A stretch of DNA of 64,000 nucleotides from Lithospermum erythrorhizon (Eukaryota; Streptophyta; Magnoliopsida; Boraginales; Boraginaceae), in the NCBI GenBank assembly GCA_019722365.1, contig JADFUC010002279.1, forward strand, positions 27,990-91,989, given 5' to 3'. This document shows positions 1 to 10,371 of the stretch, in pieces. The notes beneath the pieces were generated by a model, which did no database searches, was not told the origin of the DNA, and saw nothing but the letters and a program-made list of their open reading frames with translations. Every line of letters starts with the position of its first letter. Position 1 is the stretch's first letter. The translations under genes were made by a program, and so were the position numbers.

Positions 1-109
1 TGAATATACCTTATAACCAGAGTTTGATAGATTATATATGTGTTCCACATCTTCTACTAAGATTGACAACACCTTATTCTTACTCAAGCATATGTGAAGA
101 ACCACTACC

Positions 110-860
110 AGAGGTAACCCATGTAAATAAAATTTGGGTAACATATATTCAATATTTTTCACGTTAATAACCGAAAAAAAAACACCAAATGAGTAATATA
201 TATTCAATATTTTCCACATCAATAACCCAATTAAAGCAACGAATAAGTAATATATATTCAATATTTTTTCGCACCATTAACCCAATTAAAATAACAAATG
301 GGTAATATATATTTAATATTTTTCACATCGATAACCCGACAAATACAACAAATGGATAATATATTTTTCACATTAATAACCCATTTAAAAAAATGAATGG
401 GTTATACATATTTAATATATTTCACACCATTAACCCAATTAAAATAACAAATGGGTAATATAAATTTAATATTTTTCACATCACTAACCTAACAAACACA
501 ATAAATGGATAATATATTTTTCACATTAATAACCCAATTAAAACAATGAATGGGTAATATATATATTCAATATTTTCACACCATTAACCCAATTAAAACA
601 ACAAAAGGGTAATGTATCTTCCATAATTTTCACACCAATCACCCAATTAAAACTACAAATACATGATATATATTAGGTATTTTTCACGCGTTAATCCCGA
701 TTGAAAGCTTGATACATGGGTAATATATATTGACATTTTTTCCACATCGATAACTTGAGAGTTAAGTAACAAATGGATAATATATTGACACTGACTAAAA
801 TAACAAATGATAATATATTCCATTATTTTCACACTGATAACTTGATTAATGATATCACTT
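110..860. repeat. AT-rich tandem repeat with higher-order period
   Basis: About 14 units of roughly 50-60 bp share the core aatgggtaatatatattcaa, then tttttcacatc and aacccaattaaaa. From about 270 to 610 the units are organised as a trimer: the variant starting caccattaacccaatt recurs near 270, 422 and 572, giving a period of about 150 bp. Units near the right edge (660-860) are more diverged. The array ends just before the hAT terminal repeat. It is non-coding. Confidence 0.85.
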
Positions 861-899
861 GATTCCATGATAACCCGAATTAAATTTTCCAAGGCTACA

Positions 900-1225
900 A
901 TGGCCACATGTTTCAAAACATTCACCATTCGATCGCGTATTTCCAAAATGACTACGTTTTGATCCTTGGCATGTTTCAAAAATGTCCAACTTGATCATTT
1001 CGTCAACTTTTCCGTTAGTTCACAAACTTTGAGGGCATATGCCTCTCATGTGCCATTTTCAAGGGGTAATTTAGTACTCATAATCGAAAAGAAAAACAAA
1101 AATAATCATTTTAAACAATAATTTGTTCTTTATAAAATATTAATAAAAATAAAGAAATTATAAACACTCCTACCCTTTTTGGCCTTTGCAGCATGGCCTC
1201 ACTTCTTCTTGATCTTCTCCGACTA
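900..1225 (+). repeat. Left terminal inverted repeat of the hAT element
   Basis: This stretch is the inverted counterpart of 12,595-12,955. Shared blocks in order are the ccattcgatc motif, ccaacttg-tcattt, caacttttccgtt, cacaaact, caaggg-taatttagta, an AT-rich aaaaacaaaaa/tcatttta tract, ttataaacac and cttctccgacta. At about 325-360 bp it is much longer than the 10-20 bp terminal repeats usual in hAT elements. It may include subterminal repeats, because the motif around ccattcgatcg and catgtttcaaa occurs several times at the right end. Confidence 0.75.
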
Positions 1226-1979
1226 TTTTCCAATTCATGCTTTAGCGATACCGAAATTGTTACCATTTGATGTTCACCGTTGGACACCATTTTAGCCTCA
1301 CTTGAAAATACAAGTAGTGATTATCTTAGGAATTTGACTTCGTATTATGAGAATTTTAATAGCTTCTTGAAAAAGTCAATGAGTGTTTGCTTATTTGCTA
1401 ATCTAGGAAGCATGGGTACTTGATCACCTCTGAGACCGATGCCGAGGATGGCGTAGGGAGGCTTGGGGAGGCATGTAGGGGCGTACCGAGGATAAGTGGG
1501 GGCGTCTCGAAAAAAAAGTGGGGCGTTTCGGCCAAAATGCGGGGGCGTTTCGGGACGGGATCGAGGCGTTCGAGAAATGTTTCCTCCTAAAGGTATGTCT
1601 ACTATTCTAACAACTATTCTAAAAATAAATGAAGATTAGAGCAAATTAGCTAATACGTCTATCGGTGCTTTTATAATTAAATTATTGTCTTGTTCTCTTT
1701 TTTTAGTGGCTTTTATCGATTCAATTATTTTGATTCAAATAATCTTGGAAGTTATATGCTAGACCATATAGTCATATCACGGTAATGATAAAAACTTTCG
1801 ATTTCTTTGTGATTATTTTGATTATTTTCGATTCTTTTGTGATTATCTTGGAAGTTGGAAAATTTGGACCATATAGTCGTACAATAATCATAAACTTTGG
1901 AAGTTGGAAGTTGAACTATAGTCTATGCAATTTTTTGTTTCGTTTTTTTTTTAAATGATAACATTGTGTAGATTGATAA
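1226..1979. other. hAT 5' non-coding region with GGGGCGTTTCG repeats
   Basis: There is no coding frame. At about 1,430-1,580 lies a G-rich patch with degenerate copies of ggggcgtttcg. Similar proline/arginine-like GC strings appear in reverse sense at 12,465-12,540 (gtttctagtcgttccg, aacgtccccgtgcc). The rest is AT-rich, with an imperfect duplication of gattattttgatt near 1,700-1,850. From memory, such C/G-rich strings commonly flank plant BED-type hAT genes. That is recollection and was not checked. Confidence 0.5.
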
Positions 1980-2360
1980 GATGAATTCTCAAAAGTGGAG
2001 AAGTAATAATATTGGTAGTAGTTACGGTAATGGAATTGCGCTAATAATTTATCAAGTGGGCAGAAGGAACCTCCGTTATGGAATTATGTAATTAAATTAG
2101 AGAAACAAGGAGTGGCCTTGGGAGGGCAGGAGATTTGCGTGTAAGCTTTTGTGTGAGGGAGGCGACAAGGAGGCTCGTATTCGAGAATGTTAGTGCATTA
2201 TGGTTGGTGAATGTTTACATTTAGTCACGACCTGACCGTCCTTGGCTGATTAGAATGTATTCGAAACCCGGCAGGGGGATCTTTCACGAGATTATGTTTC
2301 CATAATTGAAGAGGATCTGGGAGGATCTAGGAGATCGAATTGGTGGCTATGGGCATGACT
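1980..2360 (+). pseudogene. hAT transposase, 5' fragment with BED zinc finger
   Basis: After an atg near 1,981, the stretch about 2,065-2,200 translates, with frame changes, into the pattern PPLWNYVIKLEKQGV, then glycines and a Cys-containing segment followed by (K)EARIRE. This resembles the BED-type zinc finger at the N-terminus of plant hAT transposases (LW..V.K..KQG, then C..C and GS.SR.R.HL), which binds the transposon ends. The second half is scrambled and the full Cys/His set is not visible. The gene is cut at 2,361 by a Sirevirus LTR and resumes at 10,372 on the same strand. The hAT gene is therefore older than the Sirevirus insertion. Confidence 0.7.
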
Positions 2361-3046
2361 TGTAGATCGAAGTACGGAAAGATACACGTCTAAAAATAAA
2401 TAAAGTATATTGACGAAGCATTTGTGTAATTGCAGAAGGAAAGATTCATTTATAAATGTACAAGATGGAAGTTTTTGTTTATATCAATATTTGCTATAAA
2501 CGTTGCATGTTCTACGCATATTATGGGCACCATTTGCCGGATAGAAGATAGTGCCAAAACAAGAGTGTATTACGCTTATTGTATTGAAGCATAGAAGCTT
2601 TGTGTGAGAGTTTAGTGTGTAAAATTTGAATATGCGAGGTATTATTATAAACTCCTTTAGTTATTGTTCATTTATGCGTGACACTGGTTGCAGGTTTTTA
2701 TTCTTCAGTCATTGTAGTTTTTCCTTTTACTAGGGATAGTAGTGCATAGTGAAGGACCAGGGGTGTTATGCGCATAATTAGGGGGCTTTGAACTTATACA
2801 TTCGATTGGAGTAGAATAGGGTGAAGAGAATGGGGAGCATTCGAGTAAGGACCTGTTTGTAATTCTTGATCATATTGGAATCGTTCATTAGGCAATGCGC
2901 CTCCCCAAGCGTAGGTGATGTTTTATGCTTGGGCGGGTTGCAATGTGTGTTTTTATTTTGGTATTGTTTACTACTACTGCGATTGTTGTTGAGTCGTTAG
3001 TCGTTGACGGTTGATGCGTAACATTGTCCTTGCGAGAGAGGTTACA
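2361..3046 (+). repeat. 5' LTR of the Sirevirus
   Basis: It aligns along its whole length with 9,694-10,371. Shared blocks include gtctaaaaataaataaagta, gcgttgcatgttctac, agagtgtattacgcttattg, agggatagtagtgcatagtg, gacctgtttgtaattcttga and gcgtaacattgtc. It begins TGTAGATCG and ends GAGGTTACA. Differences from the 3' LTR are mostly short indels, more typical of noisy sequence than of point substitution alone. Confidence 0.9.
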
Positions 3047-3054
3047 CAATTTGA

Positions 3055-3068
3055 TTGGTATGGAAGCG
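3055..3068 (+). promoter_or_regulatory. tRNA-Met primer binding site of the Sirevirus
   Basis: TTGGTATGGAAGCG lies 9 bases after the LTR end. Its core matches the usual plant copia site TGGTATCAGAGC at 9 of 12 positions, the site complementary to the 3' end of initiator tRNA-Met. It marks the minus-strand DNA start and sets the plus-strand orientation of the element. Confidence 0.65.
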
Positions 3069-3109
3069 GGCTTTCTATTATTAAGAGTGAGATAGGTGTA
3101 ATGTTATAT

Positions 3110-4390
3110 ATATGGAGGTTTCGAGAGGAGGTCAACGACTCGGCCACTGTTCTCGACGGGACTAACTATGCCCCTCTTTGGGCGAGAATGTGACGCCTGC
3201 AGAAATCTCTCTTGATACGAGGGCACGGAGAGGCATGCGTGTTGGATGGACTGCTCCTATTGTTAACAACGAAGGTGTACTCACGATATTTGGAGGATAG
3301 TGGACCGTTGAAGGCGAAGCTTGCGCTTGCGATGATAAGGCTATGAATGCTATCTTCAATGCGGTTGACCTAAATGTGTTTAAGCTAATTAGTATATGTA
3401 CGGAAGCAAAGACTGCATGGGATATATTGCAAACCGCATATGAGGGAACCTTGAAGTGCGTAGCCTGTCGAGACTCGGCTGACTAACTACTAAATTTGAA
3501 ACTCGAGAATGGAGGAGGATGAGTGCATAGCGTGTATAACAACAAAGGCGGAAGGATATGGCAAAATGATCGTTTGCCCTAGGTGAGCATCTATGGGCGA
3601 AGAAAAATTGGTGAAGGAAAATTCTCCAGAAAGATTTGCGCTTGACTAATAGTAGGAGACATAGACAAAGAAAAGTATAATGCTAGTATTGTGGTAGAAG
3701 AGGTCTTGTGCCCCTCTTGTTACAAAATTATGGATTGAAAGGAAAGTATCAATGGCACAAAACTTCGGTGGGTCATGAAAGCAAACATTGTTAGTCAAGT
3801 AGCTACCGTCTTTGAAAAGCATTCAATGAGAATCAGCTGGTATTTTGATAGTGGTGCGAAGACACGTAGGCGGTAAGAGGAGGCATATGCTGCCCAGTAT
3901 TTGCTCTTTGAAAGCGTGATTATGCTTGACTTTCGGTGATGGAGAAAAAGGAGAAATTATCGAGGAAAGGCTAAATGTGAATGAGGTCTACCTCGGCAGC
4001 CCGTGTTCTCTTTGTCAAAGATTTGTGCAATCTTATTAGCATAAATCGACTATGTGACAAAGCGTGAAGGTCTCTTTACGTAAGTAAGGGGTGTCTTGTC
4101 AAGGCGAATGTGAGGAAACACACCGGTAATGTAATAGTGCGAGGTCAGCGATAAGCTGGCATATAGTAGGTCGTTCGAGCCATGATGAGTAGAAAAGAGC
4201 GAGGATATTTGAACTAGCGCAAGCAGTGCAGACATACTCGTATAGAAACATTGATTGTTACAAAGAAACATCCGAGGGATACACTTTGCTTGAAGTATAA
4301 GATCGAGAATGTTGTGAATGTCATCTTTGGAAAAGCAGACCAAAAGTTTTAGCCCAGTTTCTGACATATGGTAACAAGCTGCGTGTACTT
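3110..4390 (+). pseudogene. gag: Sirevirus gag and pol N-terminal region
   Basis: The start of a copia-type gag is readable: LDGTNYAPLWARM at about 3,152-3,190, in the position of the GTNY-W-RM motif of UBN2-type gag proteins. The segment AMNAIFNAVDLNVFK, then CTEAKTAWDILQTAYEGT, follows at about 3,342-3,450 after a frame change. Gag would form the cytoplasmic virus-like particle. From 3,460 to 4,390 the reading is heavily interrupted. EEKLVKEN..P.RFAL near 3,600 fits the gag C-terminal half, but I could not locate the zinc knuckle or the protease DSG motif with confidence. It leads straight into the integrase at 4,400. Confidence 0.75.
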
Positions 4391-4985
4391 ACTTATTTAA
4401 TGTACATGGATTTGATGGGACCCATGCAAGTCGAGAGTATAGGAGGAAAGAGGTATGTATATGTGTGTGTGGATGATTTTTCTAGGTATACATGGGTGGA
4501 TTTTCTCAGGGATAAATCTGACACATTTGAAGTTGTAAAACGACTTATTCTACAAGTTCAAAATGAGAAGGAACAACAAGTTGTCAGAATCAGGAGTGAC
4601 CATGGAAAAGAATTTGAGAATGCTAAATTCCTTGAGTTTTGTACAAGTGAGGGAATTATTCATGAATTCTCAGCCCCCATAACCCCACAACAAAATGGTG
4701 TAGTAGAGAGGAAGAGGCCGAACTATCAAAGAGATGGCACGGGTAAATTGCTCGTTCGAAGAAATATTTCTCTAAAATTTTGGGCCAAAAGCAATCGACT
4801 TTCGCTTGCCGTTCATGTCGGGTAACCGCCGTCCGGCGCAAAACAACACAAATTATGAAATATGGAGGGGGAGAAAGCCTAATGTACAATATTTTCATGT
4901 TTTTGGTAGTTTGTGTTATATTCTTGCAGATCGAGAGCCAAGGCAGAAACTAGATGTCAAAGGTGATGAAGAGTCTTCTTGAAAT
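4391..4985 (+). pseudogene. pol: Sirevirus integrase core
   Basis: The best-preserved stretch is 4,400-4,825. It contains MYMDLMGPMQ, VDDFSRYTWVDFL, RIRSDHGKEFEN and PQQNGVVERK. The catalytic triad is visible as D4, D67 and E103 of this frame, with 35 residues between the last two (the DD35E pattern of rve-family integrases that insert retroelement cDNA). The frame is lost after PQQNGVVERKR, where the text becomes scrambled. Fragments such as NFWA/AV and YNIFMFLVVCVIFLQIEsqg (about 4,890-4,940) continue the family pattern in other frames. The N-terminal HHCC domain is not readable. Confidence 0.85.
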
Positions 4986-5244
4986 TTTCGAGAAGCAGTC
5001 GAGCCTTCGAGTTTACAACAAAGAACTCCAACGGTTATGGAGTCCCTTAATGTGAGAGGTATTGGACACGGGAGTTGCGACTTCGTGATCACGGCTGACC
5101 GAAGATGTTGTGCACGTCAAGACACTTGTACCTTGACAATGAAAGCGATCTTGAAGCAGCCAGCTAATGAAGCGGTGATGAAAATTAGGCCTATCTTTGC
5201 GCCACTCGATTCAAAGGGACCGTCCCTCTGAGGAAAATAGTATT

Positions 5245-6120
5245 GGAGAAAAGAACTAACGGACTATAGAAGAATGGTTGGACTACTTGGAGAGAAAGTT
5301 GCAAGATGAACATTGGATTAATGCCATGCAAGAAGAATTAATCCAATTTCAACGTAATGATGTGTGGGAACTCGTGCCAAGACCAAAGGATCATAATGTG
5401 ATAGGGACAAAATGGATTTTCAAAAATAAATCCGATGAACAAGGCGTTGTGACCAGAAATAAAGCAAGACTAGTGGCACAAGGATATTCACAAGTGGAAG
5501 GTGTAGACTTTGAGAAACATTTCTCTGTTGCGGTTAGAGCCATCACGACTTCTCACCGTAGCTTTGTATGATGAAGTTTAAATTGTCGGATGGATGTGAA
5601 GTGCGTTCTAAATGGTGTTGTTGAAGAAAAGTCTATGTGGAGCAGTAGAAGGTCGTCGATAGCGGATGTCCCGAACATGTGTGGCGAAGAAAGCTTGTAT
5701 GGTCACCAGCTTGGCTCCTCGGCTGATGCGAGCTCGCAGTATCACATTGACGAAAAGGATATACAGATGAGGACCGATAAGACCTACATTTATCAACATG
5801 AAAAAGAATGTTTTGATAGTTGCGAATCTATGTTGATGATATAATCTTTGGAGAATGTCCGAACAACTAGTGCAACAATTTGTTCAGCCAAAATGGAATC
5901 GGAGTTTGGGAAATGAGCATGGTAGGAGAGTTGAATTATTTTCTTGGATTTCAAGTCAAGCAGATGAAGGATGGCATCTTTATATCTCAAACGAAATATG
6001 CCAAGAATCTTGTGAAAAAATTTGGACTCGAAAATACCAAGTCAAAGAGGACACCAGCTGCAACTCATGTGAAAGTCAGTAAAGATGTTGATGGAAGTTC
6101 AGTGGACATAAGCAATTATC
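5245..6120 (+). pseudogene. pol: Sirevirus reverse transcriptase
   Basis: A copia reverse transcriptase (RVT_2 type) in two readable pieces. At 5,278-5,571 it shows HWINAMQEELIQFQRNDVWE, GTKWIFKNK, NKARLVAQGYSQVEG and FEKHFSV. From 5,572 to about 5,826 the text is frameshifted, with only traces such as DVK-LNGVVEE and VY. The catalytic YVDD box reads YVDDI at 5,829-5,843, though in a frame that then breaks. It is followed by GELNYFLGFQVKQMKDGIFI and QTKYAKNLVKKFGLENTKSK in the frame of 5,880-6,473. It would copy element RNA to cDNA in the particle. Confidence 0.9.
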
Positions 6121-6735
6121 GGAGTATGATAGGGAGTTTGTTATATCTCACAGCAAGCCGTCCTGACATTTCCTACTCGGTGGGAGTATGTGCTCGTTTT
6201 CAAGAAAATCCCAAAGAAAGTCATTTGAACCAAGCCAAAAGAATCATCAAATATGTGAATGGTACGTTGAATTATGGACTATTTTATGCTTTTGATACTA
6301 ATGATTCATTGGTAGGATATTGTGATGCCGATTGGGCGGGAAATCTGAGAAGGCAGGGAAGAAGCGGCTTACGGTGGATGTTTGCTTTTTTGGGAAATAA
6401 TCTAATATCCTGGTTTAGCAAAAAGCAAAACTCACGTGTCTACCGGCGGGTAGGCCGAATATATATAATGTGAGTATGGTGTACTCAACTCTTATGGATG
6501 AAGCAAATGCTTGAGGAGTATAATGTGTGTCAAAATGCCATGATCTTGTATTGTGATAATTTGAGTGCCATCAATATATCAAAAAATCCTGTCCAGCATA
6601 GTCGAACCAAACATATTGATATCAGGCACCATTTTATACGAGGTGGTAGAGACGGGTGGCGTCACTTGAACATGTGATGCGGACAACTTTGCGGACATTT
6701 TTTGCTAAGGCCTCGGATGCGGCTAAGTTTTGAAT
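6121..6735 (+). pseudogene. pol: Sirevirus connection domain and RNase H
   Basis: This continues the reverse transcriptase frame with YRSMIGSLLYLTASRPDI and ARFQENPKESHLNQAKRI. The RNase H signature GYCDADWAG at about 6,315-6,341 gives the first catalytic Asp. The next 60 bases are scrambled, then LGNNLISWFSKKQNS returns. A third segment, SRTKHIDIRHHFI at about 6,600-6,640, is in another frame and ends the domain. The enzyme would remove the RNA strand of the hybrid. The region with the catalytic Glu (AEAEY type) is not readable. Confidence 0.88.
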
Positions 6736-7130
6736 CCTTGAGATCGTCTCTTAGTTGTGTGTTGATCAATAACAATTAAAGAAGAGTTGTAGCAGCTTAT
6801 TATTATTGTAACAAGTGTTCTTGACAGTGTGAAGAGAACATGGATTCTCGTGAGGTTAAGTCAGAAGCTATAAGCGGATGTGCAGAAGCTGTGGAGTGAG
6901 TTATGAATTGGCGGGAAAAAGAAAAGAGAATCGTTTGATGACTCGGTACATGATAGTTATTAGCTATTTATCTGGTGAGATCTTGTCTAAATCTCGCATT
7001 TCCATTTTAAACGCTTACCATAAGCAATCCTTTTCAATAATTAAAACCGTCATTAAAACCTTCTATTCCATATTACTCTGTTCATAAATCATCCTTTAAA
7101 GGCCTCAATCTATGTGACACAAGAATTTCT
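6736..7130. other. Spacer between Sirevirus pol and the third ORF
   Basis: There is no recognisable domain. The stretch has the character of a spacer or intron-like leader: short runs of T and A, and an open frame at 6,878-7,087 that matches nothing I know. In Sireviruses the envelope-like ORF follows pol after a non-coding interval of this kind, so its position fits. Confidence 0.5.
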
Positions 7131-9290
7131 GCATTAAATGACCTTTATTTCTGCTTTTGCTAAAACGTCGTCGGTAAGTATGGTGAAGACACGCCGAGGT
7201 TTGAATACTTCCGGAAGGCCGCAAAGGGAAAGACAAGTCTGAGAACCGGAGATGAAACATGCGTAGAGTTCAGACCCTCTATTGTAAACATGAAGGGTCC
7301 TAAGGCGAAAAGTTAGAAACCAAAAACTCGAACCTCGAAGCAGTAGTAGAAGAGGCCGTGCAGGTCCCGATGCCCGGCGAGGAGCATCCCCCTGTGGTTA
7401 TTGACACGAGTGGGCGAGACTAGGCAGTGCCTTAATTATCTTCCGTGGGTTGATTACACAAATGCGGGGAACTAGATAACCACAGCTTCAGACACTTTCA
7501 TGATGCGAGATGATGATGTAGAGGTGAGAAAGGTCACAATAATAGTTGAAATTAATGATGAAGAGATGGTGGAGGAAGTGGGTGAGGTATTTGAAGATGA
7601 GTCCTTGACGCTCTTGGGTATGTTAGATATCGAAGCTGCAAGTCGGCCGGTTCATCGGCTAAGCCGTGCATTGTTAATGGCGAGGTGTGAACCGTCTACT
7701 TGTTAAGATACGTGGAAGATGATGTTGAAGATTGTGGTCCTGCTTGGCCCGAGAATGTATGGCTGATAAAGTGCGGTCATGTTGCGGAGGATGTGGTACC
7801 CGGATATTTGCGAGAGGACAGCTGAAGCTTGAAGCAATGAAAGAACAGTGTCAAAACCCCTTTTCAATGGCCATTCTTGTTCCCGGATGATGCATTAGGA
7901 GCATCGTCTTTGGGAGGAGTATGTCCTCTGACATACCAAGAGTTAGTGCCACAAAGCCTACGACTGAAGAGGCTCATGGGGATGATGCTCAAGGTGGTAC
8001 TAACACCTTGGATGAAGACACTGTGTTCCCTTCTCCGGAAACAAAGAAATCCAAGAAGAGGAAACTGAAGAAAATAAGTGAAACCGGCCACTTTCGAGGC
8101 AAAATTGTCAAAAGAAGAAAGGCTGCCAAGAGAGCTAGAAGAGCCAGAAAGGGCAAGAAAAGGCTGCGTTGAGCCTGAGGTTGCTAGGCGTCTGGCTACG
8201 AAGGAAAAGTGAAAGGCGCGGGGTACCACGTAAATGCCTTGCGTACGTCGATGACGAATGGTACTTTGAACAAGAACAACAAGCCAATGATCACGATGAG
8301 GACTCGGATGAAGAAGATATTCTTCTTTGTGATGGAAAAGAAGGAGGAAAATGAGCCAAATCCCCGGATAAATGAAAAGCAAGGGGTGAGGGTAAGGAAT
8401 CGAAGAATTCCGAAGAATGTAGTCGATGTTCCTTGATGTGTCTCTTAACTCTGAAGAAGCAATGGCCAGGTGGAAGTTTGTGGCCAACCGACGAGTAGCT
8501 GCTGAGAAGTTATTGTCTAAATCGACGTAGAAGAACTCCAACATCATGGGGATTCTTGAGGAGAATTTAGTCATGGCCGTATGGAGGTTCTTTAGCTACC
8601 TTTATCCGAAGAACGTCGAGGGAGTTCATATGCGACATGTAAAGCATTGATGATACTACCGGTCCTCGTAAATCCTGGTAGCCTTCATGATAAATACGCT
8701 TTGTTTTCTCCCGGTTGATAAATGATCACTTTGAAGACGAATAAGAGGTGTGGGTATAATTTGAGGACCAGAGATATAGTCAAAGTGTTAACTGCTGGCG
8801 TGGTTGACACATGGCTTTGTGAGGCGCCATCTTCCAAGTTGAGTGTGAAGTATGTTGTGCTGCATAAGATAGGAGTTAGGGTGGATTCCCAGCTACTCGC
8901 CTTTAGTGTATACGAAGCATTAGGAAAGTTCTTGTATATGGTAGGGACCGGTCTTTCCTTTGAATGGGAAGGTGCTTTCTTGTCGAAATCAACTTTCAGC
9001 GTACCCTTCGCGTCTTTGTCATGAAAGCCCGATCCGTATCCAAAAATAATCTGCGGCGTTCTTACGAGCTAGCCTTGATGATATTCGAGCATCGATGATG
9101 TTGAGGGAGCTGAATTCGAGGAGTGCATTACCGTCGCTCTGGGCGATGGAAAGGAACTCGTGGCCTATGTACTGCAGGGACCTCGAGGCTGAAGAAGACA
9201 CCTCCACCACTTACCGTGTACGGTGCAGCTATTTGAAGGAAGAGATTAGGTATTTGAGCCGGGGTGATTCGAACTGGCGTGGCTCGTAAG
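7131..9290 (+). pseudogene. Envelope-like / putative plant transposon protein (third ORF)
   Basis: An extra ORF lies between pol and the 3' LTR. The N-terminal half is acidic and Pro/Ser-rich (for example EEAVQVPMPGEEHPPVVI near 7,345-7,395 and ATKPTTEEAHGDDAQGGTN near 7,950-8,010). It is followed by a very basic run at about 8,040-8,165 (KKSKKRKLKK, RRKAAKRARRARKGKKR) that looks like a nuclear-localisation-type patch. The conserved core at 8,722-9,024 contains SKLSVKYVVLHKIGV and GKFLYMVGTGLSF, matching my memory of plant putative transposon proteins (KLS.KYA.LHKIG, then KFIY.IGT..KFDFG). A possible coiled-coil tail follows. Its function is unknown, and the 'envelope' name rests on position. 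Split into at least four frames. Confidence 0.72.
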
Positions 9291-9693
9291 TCGTGTTAGA
9301 GGCAAAAGCTGGCGGGGAGGCGGTGAGGATGATGTTGGTGTTGATGATCGTGCAATGCGATGGTGTTCTTGTCGAGAGATTGAACTAGTGTCCTTTGGCT
9401 ATGTTTTTGGGACAAATAGGGGGAGATGTCCGGAATGGAGGAACCCTATGGTGGAGTTTTTTTCTTGTTCTAGTTATCATGTGATATGTTACTTTTTGGA
9501 TGTGTGGTGGTGTAAGCCGTATGTGGCTTTAGTTTCGTTTATATTGACATTCTGTCTTTGGCCGGTATCGGCGCTATTGTATTGACAGTTGGTCGTATGT
9601 TGTTCGTATACAATCGTTAGCATGGTATTCTGTTGTGTTTTCTACTTGCGGATATTTACTCTTCTATTTGCGGGTATATACACTTGTGTGACG
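9291..9693. other. Sirevirus 3' untranslated region with polypurine tract
   Basis: Sequence between the third ORF and the 3' LTR. The purine run ggacaaatagggggagatg at about 9,412-9,428 resembles the polypurine tract of plant copia elements, but it lies about 270 bp from the LTR start I infer. Either the LTR begins earlier than the visible LTR-LTR match, or the tract is displaced by errors. The rest is T-rich and carries no domain. Confidence 0.45.
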
Positions 9694-10371
9694 TGTAGGG
9701 TTCTCAAGAGTACCGGAAGATACCGTCTAAAAATAAATAAAGTATATTGACGGCTTGTTTATTAATTGCGAAGGAAAGGATTCATTTATCGTAATGCCAG
9801 ATGGAGTTTTGGGTGTATAGCGATATTTGCTATAGCGTTGCATGTTCTACCCAGTATATTATGCCTTCGTTTGCGAGGCCGAAGATAGTGCAAAAACAAG
9901 AGTGTATTACGCTTATTGTATTGAAGCATAGAGCTTTGTGTGAGAGTTTAGTGTATAAATTTGAATGTGCGGAATTATTACTATAAACTCCTTTAGTTGT
10001 GTACAACTATACGTGACGCTTTGAATTTACGACAGTTTTATTCTTACGAAGATCATTGTAGTTTGACTTACTAGGGATAGTAGTGCATAGTGAAGGATAA
10101 TGGTGTTATAGTCGTAGAACTGAACTTATACGTCGGTGGAGTAGAATAGAGAAGAGAATGGGGAAGCGTTAAGACCTGTTTGTAATTCTTGATCATATTG
10201 AACTCTGCCGTTGGGCAATACGCCTCCCAGGGCGTAAGGTCAACGTTTTTTAGCCATTTGGTAGATTCTGGCTGTGTGTTTTTATTTTGGTGTTGTTTTC
10301 TACACAATTGTTGTTGGTCATTGATTCTGTTGAAAGTTGGTGCGTAACATTGTCACTTTGAGAAGGTTACA
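9694..10371 (+). repeat. 3' LTR of the Sirevirus
   Basis: Direct repeat of 2,361-3,046, starting TGTAGGG and ending AAGGTTACA. It carries a putative promoter and polyadenylation region (taaaaataaataaagta near the 5' end) but no motif I can pin down. It is followed directly by the resumed hAT transposase coding sequence. Confidence 0.9.

Larger units (their letters stand above)
2361..10371 (+). mobile_element. Sirevirus-type Ty1/copia retrotransposon, nested in the hAT gene
   Basis: This is an almost complete element of about 8.0 kb. It has LTRs of 686 and 678 bp, a primer binding site, gag, integrase, reverse transcriptase and RNase H in copia order, then an extra ORF resembling the envelope-like/putative plant transposon protein family. 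Integrase before RT and the third ORF after pol place it in the Sirevirus (SIRE1/Maximus) lineage. Both LTRs start TGTAG and end TTACA. No 5-bp target duplication is visible (tgact before, atttc after), perhaps because of sequence errors. It interrupts the hAT transposase in sense orientation. All ORFs are frameshifted. Confidence 0.88.

Noticed and set aside
110..860. CRISPR-like array
   Set aside because: Units are contiguous, diverged and AT-rich with no unique spacers, and the context is a plant genome.
7864..8574. 236-codon minus-strand ORF
   Set aside because: It lies antisense to the Sirevirus third ORF, whose basic patch and conserved core explain the region. The minus-strand protein shows no domain.
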